From: Sphingobacterium micropteri
GTDB lineage: Bacteria > Bacteroidota > Bacteroidia > Sphingobacteriales > Sphingobacteriaceae
Direction of reading: 5' to 3'
Length of the DNA stretch: 64,000 bases
Assembly: GCF_014692515.1 (NCBI RefSeq)
Contig: NZ_JACOIK010000009.1
Coordinates: 62,001 to 126,000, forward strand
The notes beneath the pieces were generated by a model, which saw nothing but the letters and a program-made list of their open reading frames with translations, did not search any database and had not been told where the DNA came from. The stretch's first letter is position 1. The number at the start of each line of letters is the position of its first letter. This document shows positions 28,404-38,252 of the stretch, piece by piece. A program made the translations under genes and the position numbers.

Positions 28404-29735
28404 TTACTTTTTTCGGAATTTAGTTGATTTCCCTTTAGAACTTGATGCTTTTCCTCTTGATGGCTTTTTTGCGCCAAAATTACCTTTCGGTGCGTGTTTC
28501 TTCTCATGGAAAGCGCCTTTAAAATCCGGGTCTTCTTTTCTTTTCTGATTGTCTATTTCACGTGCAATATCTTGTCCCTCCTTAAACTCCGTTTTTTCGA
28601 CAAACACCTCTTCGGGAATAGCATATACGGGTATTCTCTGTCGGATAAGCTTCTCAATTTTATGGACATAATATTTTTCCGCCGGGTTACAAAATGTAAT
28701 CGCATCACCGTTATTAAATGCCCGCCCTGTTCGACCAATCCGATGCACGTAATCTTCGATAACAATAGGCACATCAAAATTGAACACATGACTCACATTA
28801 GAAACATCCAAACCACGTGCAGCGACATCTGTAGCTACCAAAATACGTATATTCCCTTCCTTAAAGGCATTGATCGAGTTTATACGCGTGTTCTGCCCCT
28901 TATTAGCATGAATAACCCGCACTTGCTCCGCTCCGTATTTTCGTTCCAGATAATGGAAAACATTATCCGCAACCGTTTTTGTTTTACAGAAAACAATAAT
29001 CCGATGAAACGATTCATCATCTTTTAAAAGATGTTGTAGGAGATTGAGTTTAGTCTTTAGATTGGGTACTTCATAAAGTGTCTGGGTCACCGTCTGCGCA
29101 GGGGTTGCCTGTTCTGTTACTTCTACGATCGTCGGAAAGGCGAGAAAGTCCCCTGCTATCTTACGTACCAGTTCACTCATCGTAGCAGAGAAAAGAAGAT
29201 TCTGTCGTTTTCGGGGTACAACTTCTAATATCCGATGTATTTTACCGATAAAGCCCATATCCATCATTTTATCGGCTTCGTCCATCACGAGGAATTTCAA
29301 CGATTTGGTGTTAATATCGCCCTCCAAATACAGGTCGAGAAAACGTCCCGGGGTCGCCACAATAATATCACATCCTTTTGCTAATTGCTCCTTTTGCGTC
29401 TTGGGCCCTAGACCACCATATAACAACACGGTACGCAAATCGAGATAAGTGGAAAACAAACGGATATGTTCTTCTATTTGCATGGCCAGCTCGCGCGTGG
29501 GTGATAATATCAAAGCACGGGGGTCATTCCCCTGCGCATATTTCAATTTCATAAGCATCGGCAATACGAAAGCGGCTGTTTTTCCCGTACCTGTTTGTGC
29601 AATCCCCATCACATCCTGCCCCGCAAGAATAGGTGTGATTGCTTTTTGTTGAATTTCCGTAGGGACCGTGTAGCCCGCTTCTGTAATCGCATTTTGCAAT
29701 TGTTTATTGAGCTCGAAATCTTCAAATGATGCCAT
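28404..29735 (-). CDS. DEAD-box ATP-dependent RNA helicase
   Basis: This 443-residue helicase remodels RNA structure using ATP. The motifs appear in order: a Q motif (YTVPTEIQQKAI), AQTGTGKTAAF (Walker A), PTRELAMQ, TPGRFLDL, DEAD in VMDEADKMMD, SAT, and HRIGRTGR at about residue 340. The C-terminal 70 residues are Lys-, Gly- and Ser-rich and probably disordered (KPSRGKASSSKGKS), as in RhlE and CsdA-like proteins. The target RNA cannot be read from the sequence. It heads the helicase, membrane protein, gldC, EVE gene run. Confidence 0.97.
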   Translation of the reverse strand: MASFEDFELNKQLQNAITEAGYTVPTEIQQKAITPILAGQDVMGIAQTGTGKTAAFVLPMLMKLKYAQGNDPRALILSPTRELAMQIEEHIRLFSTYLDLRTVLLYGGLGPKTQKEQLAKGCDIIVATPGRFLDLYLEGDINTKSLKFLVMDEADKMMDMGFIGKIHRILEVVPRKRQNLLFSATMSELVRKIAGDFLAFPTIVEVTEQATPAQTVTQTLYEVPNLKTKLNLLQHLLKDDESFHRIIVFCKTKTVADNVFHYLERKYGAEQVRVIHANKGQNTRINSINAFKEGNIRILVATDVAARGLDVSNVSHVFNFDVPIVIEDYVHRIGRTGRAFNNGDAITFCNPAEKYYVHKIEKLIRQRIPVYAIPEEVFVEKTEFKEGQDIAREIDNQKRKEDPDFKGAFHEKKHAPKGNFGAKKPSRGKASSSKGKSTKFRKK

Positions 29736-29765
29736 TGAACAAAGATAAGGAAAAGCACTATTATT

Positions 29766-29795
29766 TTGATTTAATACGGAATTAAATCAAATTTG
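29766..29795 (+). promoter_or_regulatory. Promoter of the S46 peptidase gene
   Basis: TTG (29766-29768), a 19-base spacer, then CAAATTTG (29788-29795), one mismatch to TAnnTTTG. The ATG follows at 29816. Confidence 0.45.
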
Positions 29796-29815
29796 CATAT
29801 CAAAATTGGTTGAAT

Positions 29816-31954
29816 ATGAAGAAAATTTGGATTTTTATACTCCTTACCACAGTGAGTATGACCACTTTCGCCGATGAGGGGATGTGGTTTTTAATGCATT
29901 TAAAACGCTTGAATGAAGCGGACATGCAGAAAAAAGGGCTGAAATTGACAGCCGAGGAAATTTACAGCATTAATAATTCCTCTCTTAAAGATGCTATCGT
30001 ACAGTTTGCTGGTGGGTGTACGGCAGAGATTGTTTCGGGGAAAGGATTGGTGTTCACGAATCATCACTGCGGTTATGGTGCCATTGCCGAGCTTTCCTCA
30101 CCCGAAAACGACTATTTAACAAATGGATTCTGGGCAAAGTCGTTGGAAGAAGAGCTAAAGCCCAAATCATTATCTGTTCGTTTTTTTGTAAGAATGGACA
30201 ATGTCTCCGAGCGCATAATCAGTTTGGTAAACGATAATATGAGCGAAAAAGAGCGGGAACAAATCGTAAACCAAGAGATTGCTAAAATCGAACAGGAGCA
30301 TAGCGAAAACGGCAAATACATTGTTTCGGTAAAATCATTTTACAACGGAAACGAATATTACTATTTCGTTTATCAAGATTACACCGATGTACGCTTAGTA
30401 GGAACTCCCCCCAATAGCATCGGAAAATTCGGCGGTGATACCGACAACTGGGAATGGCCTAGACATACCGGCGACTTCTCCGTTTTCCGCGTATATGCAG
30501 ACAAAGATGGTAACCCGGCTCCTTACTCGAAGGATAATGTTCCGTTAACCCCTAAGCACTTCTTACCGATCAGTATTAAAGGCTTTCAAGAGGGGGATTT
30601 CTCGATGATTTTAGGTTATCCCGGACGTACAAACCGCTGGATGCCTGCTGCTGGCATTGATCAAAATGTGGATTATGCGTACCCAGCATGGGTAGAGGCC
30701 TCTAAAGTAGGGATGGACGCCATGAAGAAGCATATGGACAACGACCAAGCGGTAAAATTAAATTATGCATCTACCTATTCCGGTGTTGCTAATTATTGGA
30801 AGAACCGTCAAGGAATGATCGACGCGCTGACGAAACACCGCACGGCTGCAACGAAGCGCAAGCAAGAAAAGAAATTTCAAAAATGGGCAAATAAAAAGAA
30901 TAATCGAGCAAAATACGCGGATGTACTTTCTGATATCAACGCCTATTATGCTGCAACGAATGAAAAGGCAAGACACGACAACTATCTTATCGGCATGCTT
31001 CGTTCTTCGACATTTGCCCCACTGCCATACAGCTTGGGAAATGCATTAAAACAATATGCCGCTGCTGACGAGAAAGATCGCGCAAATAGACGTCCAGGCC
31101 TGGAAAACGGCATTGCGGAGACATTTGAGGATGTCTATCTCCCATTGGAAATTGACGTCCTATCGGACGAGCTAAACCTATATGCTGCAAAAGCGGGTAA
31201 TATTGCGCCTTACATACAAGAACTTGCCTCGAAAAATAACGGTAATTTTAAAACAGACATTCAGACAGCTTTCGACCAAAGTATTTTTTCTTCGGTTGAT
31301 AAATTGCATTCATTTTTGTCCAATCCATCAATAGAAACGATTGATCGCGACCCACTCTATTTGATTTCCACTTCTTTGATGGATAAATATCGCGAAAGAA
31401 CACCAGAAACCGAAGCTTTGGATGACACGTTCCAGTCGGCTTACCGTAAATACATTGCGGGTACGTTGGAGGCCAATCCCAAAGGAAAGTATTATCCAGA
31501 TGCGAATTCTACCTTACGGTTGACCTATGGAACCATCCGCGCTTTACCCAAAGATCCACGTAATGATGCAAAAACAAACAACTATACAACGTTAAAAGGT
31601 ACGATCGCGAAATATCAACCTGGCGACGAGGAATTTGATTTGCCGCAACGTCTAATGGATTTGTATGAAGCGAAAGATTACGGCCGTTATGCCGATAGAG
31701 CCGGACATATGTCGGTGAATTTCCTAAGCGATCAGGATATTACTGGTGGTAACTCGGGGTCTCCGGTATTAAATGGAAACGGCGAACTGATTGGATTGGC
31801 TTTTGATGGAAATATAGAAGCTATGGCGGGCGACGTGATTTTTGATCCTGTTTTACAGCGTACCATATCGGTCGACATCCGTTATGTATTATTTATCATC
31901 GATAAATTTGCAGGGGCGCAAAATATCATTGATGAGCTAAAAATTGTCGAATAA
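29816..31954 (+). CDS. S46-family serine peptidase (dipeptidyl-peptidase 7/11 type), exported
   Basis: This protein of about 712 residues starts at the ATG at 29816 with a signal peptide ending TTFADEGMW. S46 peptidases remove dipeptides from oligopeptides in the periplasm. The chymotrypsin-like triad regions are visible: His in GLVFTNHHCGYGAI, Asp in GKFGGDTDNWEWPRHTGDF, and Ser in DQDITGGNSGSPVLNGNGELIG. The last segment also carries the residue that separates DPP7 (hydrophobic P1) from DPP11 (acidic P1). Here the stretch after the Ser is LIGLAFDGN, with Gly at the start, so I do not assign specificity with confidence. Confidence 0.96.
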   Translation: MKKIWIFILLTTVSMTTFADEGMWFLMHLKRLNEADMQKKGLKLTAEEIYSINNSSLKDAIVQFAGGCTAEIVSGKGLVFTNHHCGYGAIAELSSPENDYLTNGFWAKSLEEELKPKSLSVRFFVRMDNVSERIISLVNDNMSEKEREQIVNQEIAKIEQEHSENGKYIVSVKSFYNGNEYYYFVYQDYTDVRLVGTPPNSIGKFGGDTDNWEWPRHTGDFSVFRVYADKDGNPAPYSKDNVPLTPKHFLPISIKGFQEGDFSMILGYPGRTNRWMPAAGIDQNVDYAYPAWVEASKVGMDAMKKHMDNDQAVKLNYASTYSGVANYWKNRQGMIDALTKHRTAATKRKQEKKFQKWANKKNNRAKYADVLSDINAYYAATNEKARHDNYLIGMLRSSTFAPLPYSLGNALKQYAAADEKDRANRRPGLENGIAETFEDVYLPLEIDVLSDELNLYAAKAGNIAPYIQELASKNNGNFKTDIQTAFDQSIFSSVDKLHSFLSNPSIETIDRDPLYLISTSLMDKYRERTPETEALDDTFQSAYRKYIAGTLEANPKGKYYPDANSTLRLTYGTIRALPKDPRNDAKTNNYTTLKGTIAKYQPGDEEFDLPQRLMDLYEAKDYGRYADRAGHMSVNFLSDQDITGGNSGSPVLNGNGELIGLAFDGNIEAMAGDVIFDPVLQRTISVDIRYVLFIIDKFAGAQNIIDELKIVE

Positions 31955-31995
31955 TAGCGTCAAACGAAATTTATTTTTCAATTTTAATACAAAAA

Positions 31996-32027
31996 TTGCA
32001 CTTTAAAACGTTGTTTTTGTATATTTA
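31996..32027 (+). promoter_or_regulatory. Promoter of the histone-H1-like gene
   Basis: TTG (31996-31998), a 21-base spacer, then TATATTTA (32020-32027), one mismatch to TAnnTTTG. An A/T-rich leader of about 55 bases precedes the ATG. Confidence 0.45.
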
Positions 32028-32089
32028 GCTTGTATTTATAATCAGCTTAAAATATAATATTCATAAAAACTAAATTTATTTTTAAAAAA

Positions 32090-32269
32090 ATGGAAAACTA
32101 CAACAAATTAAAAGACTTAGTAGCATCAATCGAAGCTGATGCAGACAAGTTCTTCAACAATGGTAATTCTGCAGCAGGAACACGTGTACGTAAAGGTTTA
32201 CAAGAAATCAAAACCTTAGCTCAGGAACTTCGTAACGAAGTGACGGCGAAGAAAAATTCCGAGAAATAG
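32090..32269 (+). CDS. Histone H1-like mini-protein
   Basis: This 59-residue frame begins MENYNKLKDLVASIEADADK and is rich in Lys, Glu and Ala, with an RVRKGLQEIK core and a basic KKNSEK end. Short proteins of this form are annotated in Bacteroidota as histone H1 homologues and are presumed nucleoid-associated. Here the first 55 residues look like a helical protein rather than the Lys/Ala/Pro-rich chlamydial Hc1 tail. It has its own promoter and a strong terminator 21 bases past the stop, so it is a monocistronic unit, probably well expressed. DNA binding is inferred. Confidence 0.85.
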   Translation: MENYNKLKDLVASIEADADKFFNNGNSAAGTRVRKGLQEIKTLAQELRNEVTAKKNSEK

Positions 32270-32290
32270 TCTTTTGACTTTTCGCTTATA

Positions 32291-32325
32291 AAAAGCCCGA
32301 TTGTGTGTACAATCGGGCTTTTTTT
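32291..32325 (+). terminator. Intrinsic terminator of the H1-like gene
   Basis: Perfect 12-pair stem (32291-32302 with 32311-32322), 8-base loop, with A-run and T-run on the two sides. It could also end transcripts from the minus-strand side. Confidence 0.9.
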
Positions 32326-32342
32326 CATCATATTCGTTTCTC

Positions 32343-33134
32343 CTATAGAAACATGGCTGCGAACAGCAGATTAAGCTGTTGATCGCTCATCCAGCGACCT
32401 AAAATGTCTTTTAGCCTGCCACGCGCTTCTTGGCGTGTCATCGGGTCATCTCTTTTTCGACCTGCCACAGTTTTTATAGCTGGGGAGCCAAATTTTACAT
32501 CTGTGGCGTAGATATTGAAATGCTGCTCCGGCACGACCAACCCTAAAATCATTCCAGGTAGCCCATGTACCGTGCCGGGGCCGGCAGACAATGGGATCTG
32601 ATCGGTATAGAAAGCTACCACATATACAGAATCTAGGGTTACCCCGTTTGCTCTTCGACAATCGTATCCTGCAATATTACGGTACTCATTCGTGATTTTC
32701 CATTTTACGTGAAGCAACGAGTCCTGAATGAGTACTGGCGAGCCGCCGATTTCAAAGGTTGATTTGGAAACGGATTTCGAAAGATCTTGATATAGCGTCT
32801 GCTGATAATCCAGCAAACCAGATCTTAAAAGATTGGAAACGATAGGATCATATGTTTCTTTTACACTTTCCAAGCTCATTTCTTCTCCCCGGAACGAAAC
32901 TTTCTTTTTTAATACAGCTGTTTCGGAAACCCTATCCATCAATTCCTGATAATATTTCTGACTGAAATTGTCATCTTTTAGGGTGGAGATATGTCTTTTC
33001 AACAGGTTCTTAACATGTACGGTTTTATCGTAAAGAATAGTACCTTCCGTAGGGAAGTAAGCGTGTTGTGCTTTTACTGTTCCTGCGACAAAAACAGTCA
33101 GCACAATTACCATCATATAGGTTATCTTTTTCAT
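32343..33134 (-). CDS. GLPGLI family protein
   Basis: This 263-residue exported protein has a signal peptide (MKKITYMMVIVLTVFVAG, cleaved near VKAQ). It carries the family signature HGLPGMILGL at about residue 190, within a beta-rich body. GLPGLI proteins are Bacteroidota-specific, of unknown biochemical role, and typically paired with a TonB-receptor-like barrel gene. Its ATG shares one base with the stop of that barrel gene here, so the pair is translationally coupled. Confidence 0.93.
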   Translation of the reverse strand: MKKITYMMVIVLTVFVAGTVKAQHAYFPTEGTILYDKTVHVKNLLKRHISTLKDDNFSQKYYQELMDRVSETAVLKKKVSFRGEEMSLESVKETYDPIVSNLLRSGLLDYQQTLYQDLSKSVSKSTFEIGGSPVLIQDSLLHVKWKITNEYRNIAGYDCRRANGVTLDSVYVVAFYTDQIPLSAGPGTVHGLPGMILGLVVPEQHFNIYATDVKFGSPAIKTVAGRKRDDPMTRQEARGRLKDILGRWMSDQQLNLLFAAMFL

Positions 33135-35899
33135 TATTCTTTTCCTCCTTTCATGGATGTAAAATCCCAGCTGACTTTCAGCATAAAATAGCGTGATATC
33201 GTGTTGTACGTATTTTGTGAAATCATACTGCCCGATTGAAATCTTCGGAATCCTTTATTCTGGTTAAAAATATCATTTACGTATACATCCACGGCAAGAC
33301 TTTCGTCTTTTAAAAATTTCTTTGATATCCCCGGTTTGAACAACAAAAGTTCAAATTTCTCGTTAAGCGCTTTTGTTGGTGCCTCATAATTATAGGTCAT
33401 ATCTCCATAAAAACTTAACTTCCACGGCAATTTCCAAGAATACCACACGTTGGTGCGATAAACAAAACCCGAGCTGTTTAACTCCGGTTGCAAGGAGGTC
33501 TCCATCAACCGCCATCCGGGGTAGAAGCCGACATTGAAATCGATATTCTTGGTTGTGTTCTTATATAGATTCACGCCAAAAGAATAATCATAGTTTGTGT
33601 TCTCGTTCAACTGTGAATTGATATAATTATAATAATTATTGTAACTTCCGTTTCCCGAAATGCGCGCTTTCAACTGTATTTTTTTGCTGACGTCGAACCC
33701 TCCACCTAGCCATATCCGCCCGTTATTTGTGACGTATCCGTCCAAGTTTTCATAAAATAACGTCCGTACACCGTTTTCAATCATTACATTCTGCTGAATG
33801 GCATTTCTTGTTTGCCGCCACTCCATATCGACATATAAATTCGTACCCTTCATCATATTGTAATTGCTGTAATACATATTATATCGGTCGTTACGTGCCG
33901 GAGTCAGATCCTCATTTCCGACAACAATATTTAAAGGATCCTGATTCTGTCGAAGTGGCTGGATCTGGGAAAGCGAGGGCAGTGTATTCGAATGATTGTA
34001 GTGAAAACCGATCCTTTTATTGCTACTTAAATTATAGCGCAATCTTGCAGAAGGATTATACGTAAAAAAGTCACGGCTCGCGTTAAGGTCTTCATAATTA
34101 TTTTGCTGGAACATATCATCGTTCCTAAAATTATTTGTAAAATTCGCCTCGAATTTTTCCAGTTTGTAATTGAAAGCCACATTCACCGCATTTCTTACCG
34201 TATTGAAATTAAAATCACTACTAAATTCTTCATCAAAGTCAGTGTACCCACCATTACCGTCGTTGTTGTAGGAGGTATTAATAGCATGCGTTCTAGACAT
34301 ATTATATTCATACCCAACGGAAGAGTTCAATTTGGAGGTAATCGGTTCCGTATACGTTAAAGAACTAGATATACTGTTTGCTTGGCGGTTCATTTCTTTC
34401 TGTTGATCAATAGGGTCCGTCAGCATATTCCCATCTTCATCGTAAGTGTTAAGGGTTGAATTCAAAAAACCTGATCCTTTGTTATCGCTGACATTACCAC
34501 CAAACCGAAAGGAGGCCGAACGTCCCGTTTTTTTAAACCGTCGCGTAAGATAACCTCGATAGTTAAAATCCGTATTATCGGATATGGAGCTTTCCGTCCG
34601 TTCGTTGTCGTTTATCGCCTCGCCATCCTGATTCCATGACTCGGCCCGGGTATAACTATTCGATTCGGATCGACCTTTTGATGCGGATAGATTGAGCGTA
34701 AGTGTGGTCAACGAATCTATTTTCAAATCGTATTTCGTATTAAAACGATGTCTGCGCGCATCGGTTTCCCGATTGGATGTACTGGATGTATTCAACTCCT
34801 CATTATCCGGCAAACTATTTCTGGATATAGAACTCTCTCCCACCTCATTTTGAATCATGCCGTATTTATAGCTCCCATTTAATTTATGCTTGTTTTCTTT
34901 CCAAGCGTCTAGAAAACTGATGCCGGTACTTAGTGCTTGAGGTCTACCCTTACCATCCCAATAATCGAAACCGTCGCCTGATGAGTAAAAATACATGTTG
35001 CCGTCGTCCGACATCTCCGTCTCCATAGTCGACATCCCAAATTTCTCCGCTTCCTGCCAATTTAAACTTAGATTACCGTCATTAGCGCCCATCAGGTAAG
35101 CTCCAATCTTCTGACTACCGTTAAATTTGTTGAGGGCTAGCTTTCCCAAATAAAAATCATCCGTTCCTCCGGCTCCTTCAACTTTCCCAAACATGCCTTT
35201 TTTTGCATCCTCCTTCAATTTTACGTTGATAGTCTGTATACGCTCTCCATCGTCCACGCCGGTCCGCTCGGCTTCTTCTGATTTCTTCTCGTATAGCTGA
35301 ACTTTGTCCACCATATCCGAACGGATGTTTCGCGTCACGAGTGTCGGATCATCACCAAAAAATTCCTCACCATCTACCAGAACTTTTTCTACCGTTTTTC
35401 CCTGTGCGGTTATTTTTCCATCGGCGTCTACCGAAATACCTGGTAGTACCTTTAATAAATCTTCTACTTTCGCATTTTTTTCAACGACAAAACTCGATGC
35501 GTCATATTCCGTTGTATCTCCTTTTATCACGACGGGGATTCTACCTGTCACGATAACTTCTTCAAGGAGATGACTTATACTGGTCAATTTGACATCTCCT
35601 AAATGCACATCCCCATCGTCCGCTATAGACTTAAAATAATCGCCATATTTAGGGTAGCTCACAATAAGCAAATAGGGAATGGTATCGGGCTTAATCAACT
35701 TAAACCCACCATTTTCTCCGGCTCTGGTGTGTGCCACCAGAATAGAGTCTTTGGCTTGCAACAACATAATTGTCGCATTCGTAAGCGAGGTTTGGTCATT
35801 CTCATCCAATACCTTACCGGTGATTTCCGTTTGTGCCTGTAAATGATTAAAACATAAGAGAAGGGAGAATACAAAAAGTATGGCAGGTAGTCTTTTCAT
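33134..35899 (-). CDS. TonB-receptor-like outer-membrane beta-barrel protein
   Basis: This 921-residue protein has a signal peptide ending LQAQ, a carboxypeptidase-like regulatory domain (TEITGKVLDENDQTSL, about residues 23-100) and a plug-like domain (LLKVLPGISVDADGKI, about 145-250). A long barrel rich in Asn, Tyr and Ser follows, ending near KVSWDFTSMKGGKE. The plug and barrel match the outer-membrane family seen next to GLPGLI proteins. The C-terminus lacks a clean terminal aromatic residue. Substrate is unknown. Pairing with the GLPGLI gene suggests the two act together in the outer membrane and periplasm. Confidence 0.92.
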   Translation of the reverse strand: MKRLPAILFVFSLLLCFNHLQAQTEITGKVLDENDQTSLTNATIMLLQAKDSILVAHTRAGENGGFKLIKPDTIPYLLIVSYPKYGDYFKSIADDGDVHLGDVKLTSISHLLEEVIVTGRIPVVIKGDTTEYDASSFVVEKNAKVEDLLKVLPGISVDADGKITAQGKTVEKVLVDGEEFFGDDPTLVTRNIRSDMVDKVQLYEKKSEEAERTGVDDGERIQTINVKLKEDAKKGMFGKVEGAGGTDDFYLGKLALNKFNGSQKIGAYLMGANDGNLSLNWQEAEKFGMSTMETEMSDDGNMYFYSSGDGFDYWDGKGRPQALSTGISFLDAWKENKHKLNGSYKYGMIQNEVGESSISRNSLPDNEELNTSSTSNRETDARRHRFNTKYDLKIDSLTTLTLNLSASKGRSESNSYTRAESWNQDGEAINDNERTESSISDNTDFNYRGYLTRRFKKTGRSASFRFGGNVSDNKGSGFLNSTLNTYDEDGNMLTDPIDQQKEMNRQANSISSSLTYTEPITSKLNSSVGYEYNMSRTHAINTSYNNDGNGGYTDFDEEFSSDFNFNTVRNAVNVAFNYKLEKFEANFTNNFRNDDMFQQNNYEDLNASRDFFTYNPSARLRYNLSSNKRIGFHYNHSNTLPSLSQIQPLRQNQDPLNIVVGNEDLTPARNDRYNMYYSNYNMMKGTNLYVDMEWRQTRNAIQQNVMIENGVRTLFYENLDGYVTNNGRIWLGGGFDVSKKIQLKARISGNGSYNNYYNYINSQLNENTNYDYSFGVNLYKNTTKNIDFNVGFYPGWRLMETSLQPELNSSGFVYRTNVWYSWKLPWKLSFYGDMTYNYEAPTKALNEKFELLLFKPGISKKFLKDESLAVDVYVNDIFNQNKGFRRFQSGSMISQNTYNTISRYFMLKVSWDFTSMKGGKE

Positions 35900-36033
35900 T
35901 AAATTGGTAGCTAAAATTCACAAACTAAAGTTTATGCGAAAATATATATAATTATATCACAATTCATACTTTTTCGAAATCTTTTGCATTTTTTAACATC
36001 TGCCGATTACCTCTTCCGTTTCGAAAAAATCGG

Positions 36034-36041
36034 TAACTTTG
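36034..36041 (+). promoter_or_regulatory. -7 element for the M20 dipeptidase
   Basis: TAACTTTG matches TAnnTTTG exactly and lies 15 bases before the ATG at 36057. Confidence 0.4.
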
Positions 36042-36056
36042 TAAAAACACAACATT

Positions 36057-37427
36057 ATGCTGACAGTAAAAGAATATGTCCAATCCAATAAGGATAGATT
36101 TTTAGAAGAATTATTTGCATTACTACGATTCCCATCCATAAGTGCCGATTCCAAATACAAAGAAGACATTGTGAAAACGGCTACCTTTGTCGCGGATAAA
36201 TTGAAAGAGGCCGGCGCGGATAAAGTGGAAGTTTGCCCAACGGCAGGAAACCCAATCGTTTACGGCGAAAAAATTGTAGACCCATCTCTTCCTACAGTTT
36301 TGGTATACGGGCATTACGACGTGCAACCTGCTGACCCGTTAGAGCTGTGGGACACCCCACCGTTTGAACCTACTGTCCGCGACGGAAAAATATACGCCAG
36401 AGGTGCTGCCGATGACAAGGGACAGTTCTATATGCATGTCAAGGCATTTGAATACATGATGAAAAATAACGCCTTGACCTGTAACATCAAATTTATGATC
36501 GAAGGCGAAGAAGAAGTGGGTTCCGCCAATTTAGGAACTTTTGTCAAAGAAAATAAAGCGCGTTTAAAGAATGATGTCATCGTCATTTCCGACACATCGA
36601 TGATCAGCTTGGAACAACCTTCTTTGGAAACAGGGTTACGAGGGCTTTCTTATGTAGAAGTAGAAGTAACCGGACCGAACCGCGACCTACATTCGGGAGT
36701 CTACGGCGGCGCTGTCGCCAACCCGGCAACCGTCCTTGCCCAGCTGATCGCATCTTTGCACGATGAAAATAATCATATTGCCATTCCCGGATTTTATGAT
36801 GATGTGGTAGAATTAAGTCAAGAAGAAAGGGAAGCATTGAACAAAGCTCCGTTCGACATTGACGAATACAAAGCGGATCTAGGTGTTGAGGAACTCTGGG
36901 GAGAAAAGGGCTACACCCCGATTGAACACACAGGGATCCGTCCGACATTAGAAGTAAATGGTATTTGGGGCGGTTATATCGGAGAAGGAGCGAAAACTGT
37001 ATTGCCCGCTAAAGCTTACGCTAAAATATCCATGCGATTGGTTCCCAATCAAAATTCCGAAAGAATTACCAATCTGTTCAAAAAACATTTTGAAGCCATT
37101 GCTCCTGCTTATGTAAAAGTAAAAGTGACACCGCATCACGGAGGTGAACCAGTTGTAACACCGACCGATAGCATAGCTTATCAGGCAGCCGAGAAAGCAC
37201 TGGAAGAAGCATTCCACAAAAAGCCTATTCCAACCCGGGGCGGAGGTTCCATCCCCATCGTCGCGTTATTTGAAAAAGAACTTCATGTAAAGACCGTATT
37301 ATTAGGTTTCGGGCTTGACAGTGACAATCTGCATTCACCAAACGAAAAGTACGGTATAGAGAACTATCTGAAAGGTATCGAAACAATTCCATTATTCTTC
37401 AAATATTATGCGGAATTAAATAAATAA
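36057..37427 (+). CDS. M20-family metallo-dipeptidase
   Basis: This 456-residue cytoplasmic-type zinc peptidase matches the M20 dipeptidase group. Metal and catalytic regions are visible: VYGHYDVQPADPLELW (His, Asp), ARGAADDKGQFYMH (bridging Asp), FMIEGEEEVGS (Glu pair) and ISDTSM. The lid or dimerisation domain around ETGLRGLSYVEVEVTG lies at about residues 190-320. No signal peptide is present. It probably hydrolyses dipeptides taken up or produced during protein turnover. Confidence 0.95.
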   Translation: MLTVKEYVQSNKDRFLEELFALLRFPSISADSKYKEDIVKTATFVADKLKEAGADKVEVCPTAGNPIVYGEKIVDPSLPTVLVYGHYDVQPADPLELWDTPPFEPTVRDGKIYARGAADDKGQFYMHVKAFEYMMKNNALTCNIKFMIEGEEEVGSANLGTFVKENKARLKNDVIVISDTSMISLEQPSLETGLRGLSYVEVEVTGPNRDLHSGVYGGAVANPATVLAQLIASLHDENNHIAIPGFYDDVVELSQEEREALNKAPFDIDEYKADLGVEELWGEKGYTPIEHTGIRPTLEVNGIWGGYIGEGAKTVLPAKAYAKISMRLVPNQNSERITNLFKKHFEAIAPAYVKVKVTPHHGGEPVVTPTDSIAYQAAEKALEEAFHKKPIPTRGGGSIPIVALFEKELHVKTVLLGFGLDSDNLHSPNEKYGIENYLKGIETIPLFFKYYAELNK

Positions 37428-37439
37428 TAGATTATAATT

Positions 37440-37467
37440 GTAGAGACGCAATATATTGCGTCTCTAC
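37440..37467. repeat. 28-base perfect palindrome
   Basis: The sequence starting GTAGAGACGCAATA is followed exactly by its own reverse complement. It sits between the dipeptidase stop and the acyltransferase ATG. The T-run after it is short (CTTTT), so it may be a weak terminator or a dispersed REP-like repeat. Confidence 0.75.
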
Positions 37468-37476
37468 CTTTTAAAT

Positions 37477-38217
37477 ATGACCAGACCCTTAAGAAAGATA
37501 CATCTTTATGCCTATTTTGCTGCTGTTCTATTCTTCTTTTCCCTAGGCTATCCGTTTTTATTTTATTATGCCCGAAATCCCCAAAAGAATTATAAAAAAT
37601 TAGTATCTTTTCGGAGATGGATAAGTTTAGCGGGAATGTATGCCGTTGGCATCCGAATCCACGTAGAATATGAAACACCTATCGACTGGTCCAAAAATTA
37701 TGTCCTTTGTGCCAACCATACTTCGTTTCTCGACATCACCATTTTAAATTATCTGTGTCAATCCCCTTTTTCCTTTATGGGAAAAATAGAACTTCTAAAA
37801 AATCCGGTCACGCGTATATTCTTTCAGACGATCGATATACCTGTCAAAAGGGACAGTAAAATATCAGCCTTTAAAGCCTATAAGAGGGCGCTGGAACTCC
37901 TTCAAGAGGGAAAATCATTGGCTATCTTCCCAGAGGGTAGAATTGACGACGATTACCCTCCACTTTTACACCGTTTTAAGTCCGGTGCTTTCCGAATGGC
38001 CTCTGAAAATCAAACCCCTATTCTTCCTGTTGTTATTCAAGATGCGTGGCAGATATTATGGGATGATGGGAAAACATACGGGGCAAAACCGGGCGTCATC
38101 CATGTTAAAGTACTCGCTCCCATTGCTCCGAATGCGGAAGGCGGTGAGGCCTTCAGTTCGTTGGAAGCTGAGGTCTATTACAAAATGAAGGAAGCATGGA
38201 ACACCTGTAATAAATAA
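37477..38217 (+). CDS. 1-acyl-sn-glycerol-3-phosphate acyltransferase family protein (PlsC-like)
   Basis: This protein of about 246 residues starts at the ATG at 37477; a longer frame would need a TTG inside the upstream palindrome. It has an N-terminal membrane segment ([20 protein letters not shown]). The acyltransferase HX4D motif is NHTSFLDI at about residue 85, and FPEGRIDDD supplies the substrate-binding block. The family adds the second acyl chain to lysophosphatidate in membrane lipid synthesis; the exact acceptor is not certain. Confidence 0.93.
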   Translation: MTRPLRKIHLYAYFAAVLFFFSLGYPFLFYYARNPQKNYKKLVSFRRWISLAGMYAVGIRIHVEYETPIDWSKNYVLCANHTSFLDITILNYLCQSPFSFMGKIELLKNPVTRIFFQTIDIPVKRDSKISAFKAYKRALELLQEGKSLAIFPEGRIDDDYPPLLHRFKSGAFRMASENQTPILPVVIQDAWQILWDDGKTYGAKPGVIHVKVLAPIAPNAEGGEAFSSLEAEVYYKMKEAWNTCNK

Positions 38218-38252
38218 ATTTTGTATCTTATCCCCACTTTAACGCAAAAGGT

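Noticed and set aside
37456..37476. N-terminal extension of the acyltransferase from a TTG
   Set aside because: The TTG lies inside the palindrome; the ATG at 37477 gives the normal family N-terminus.
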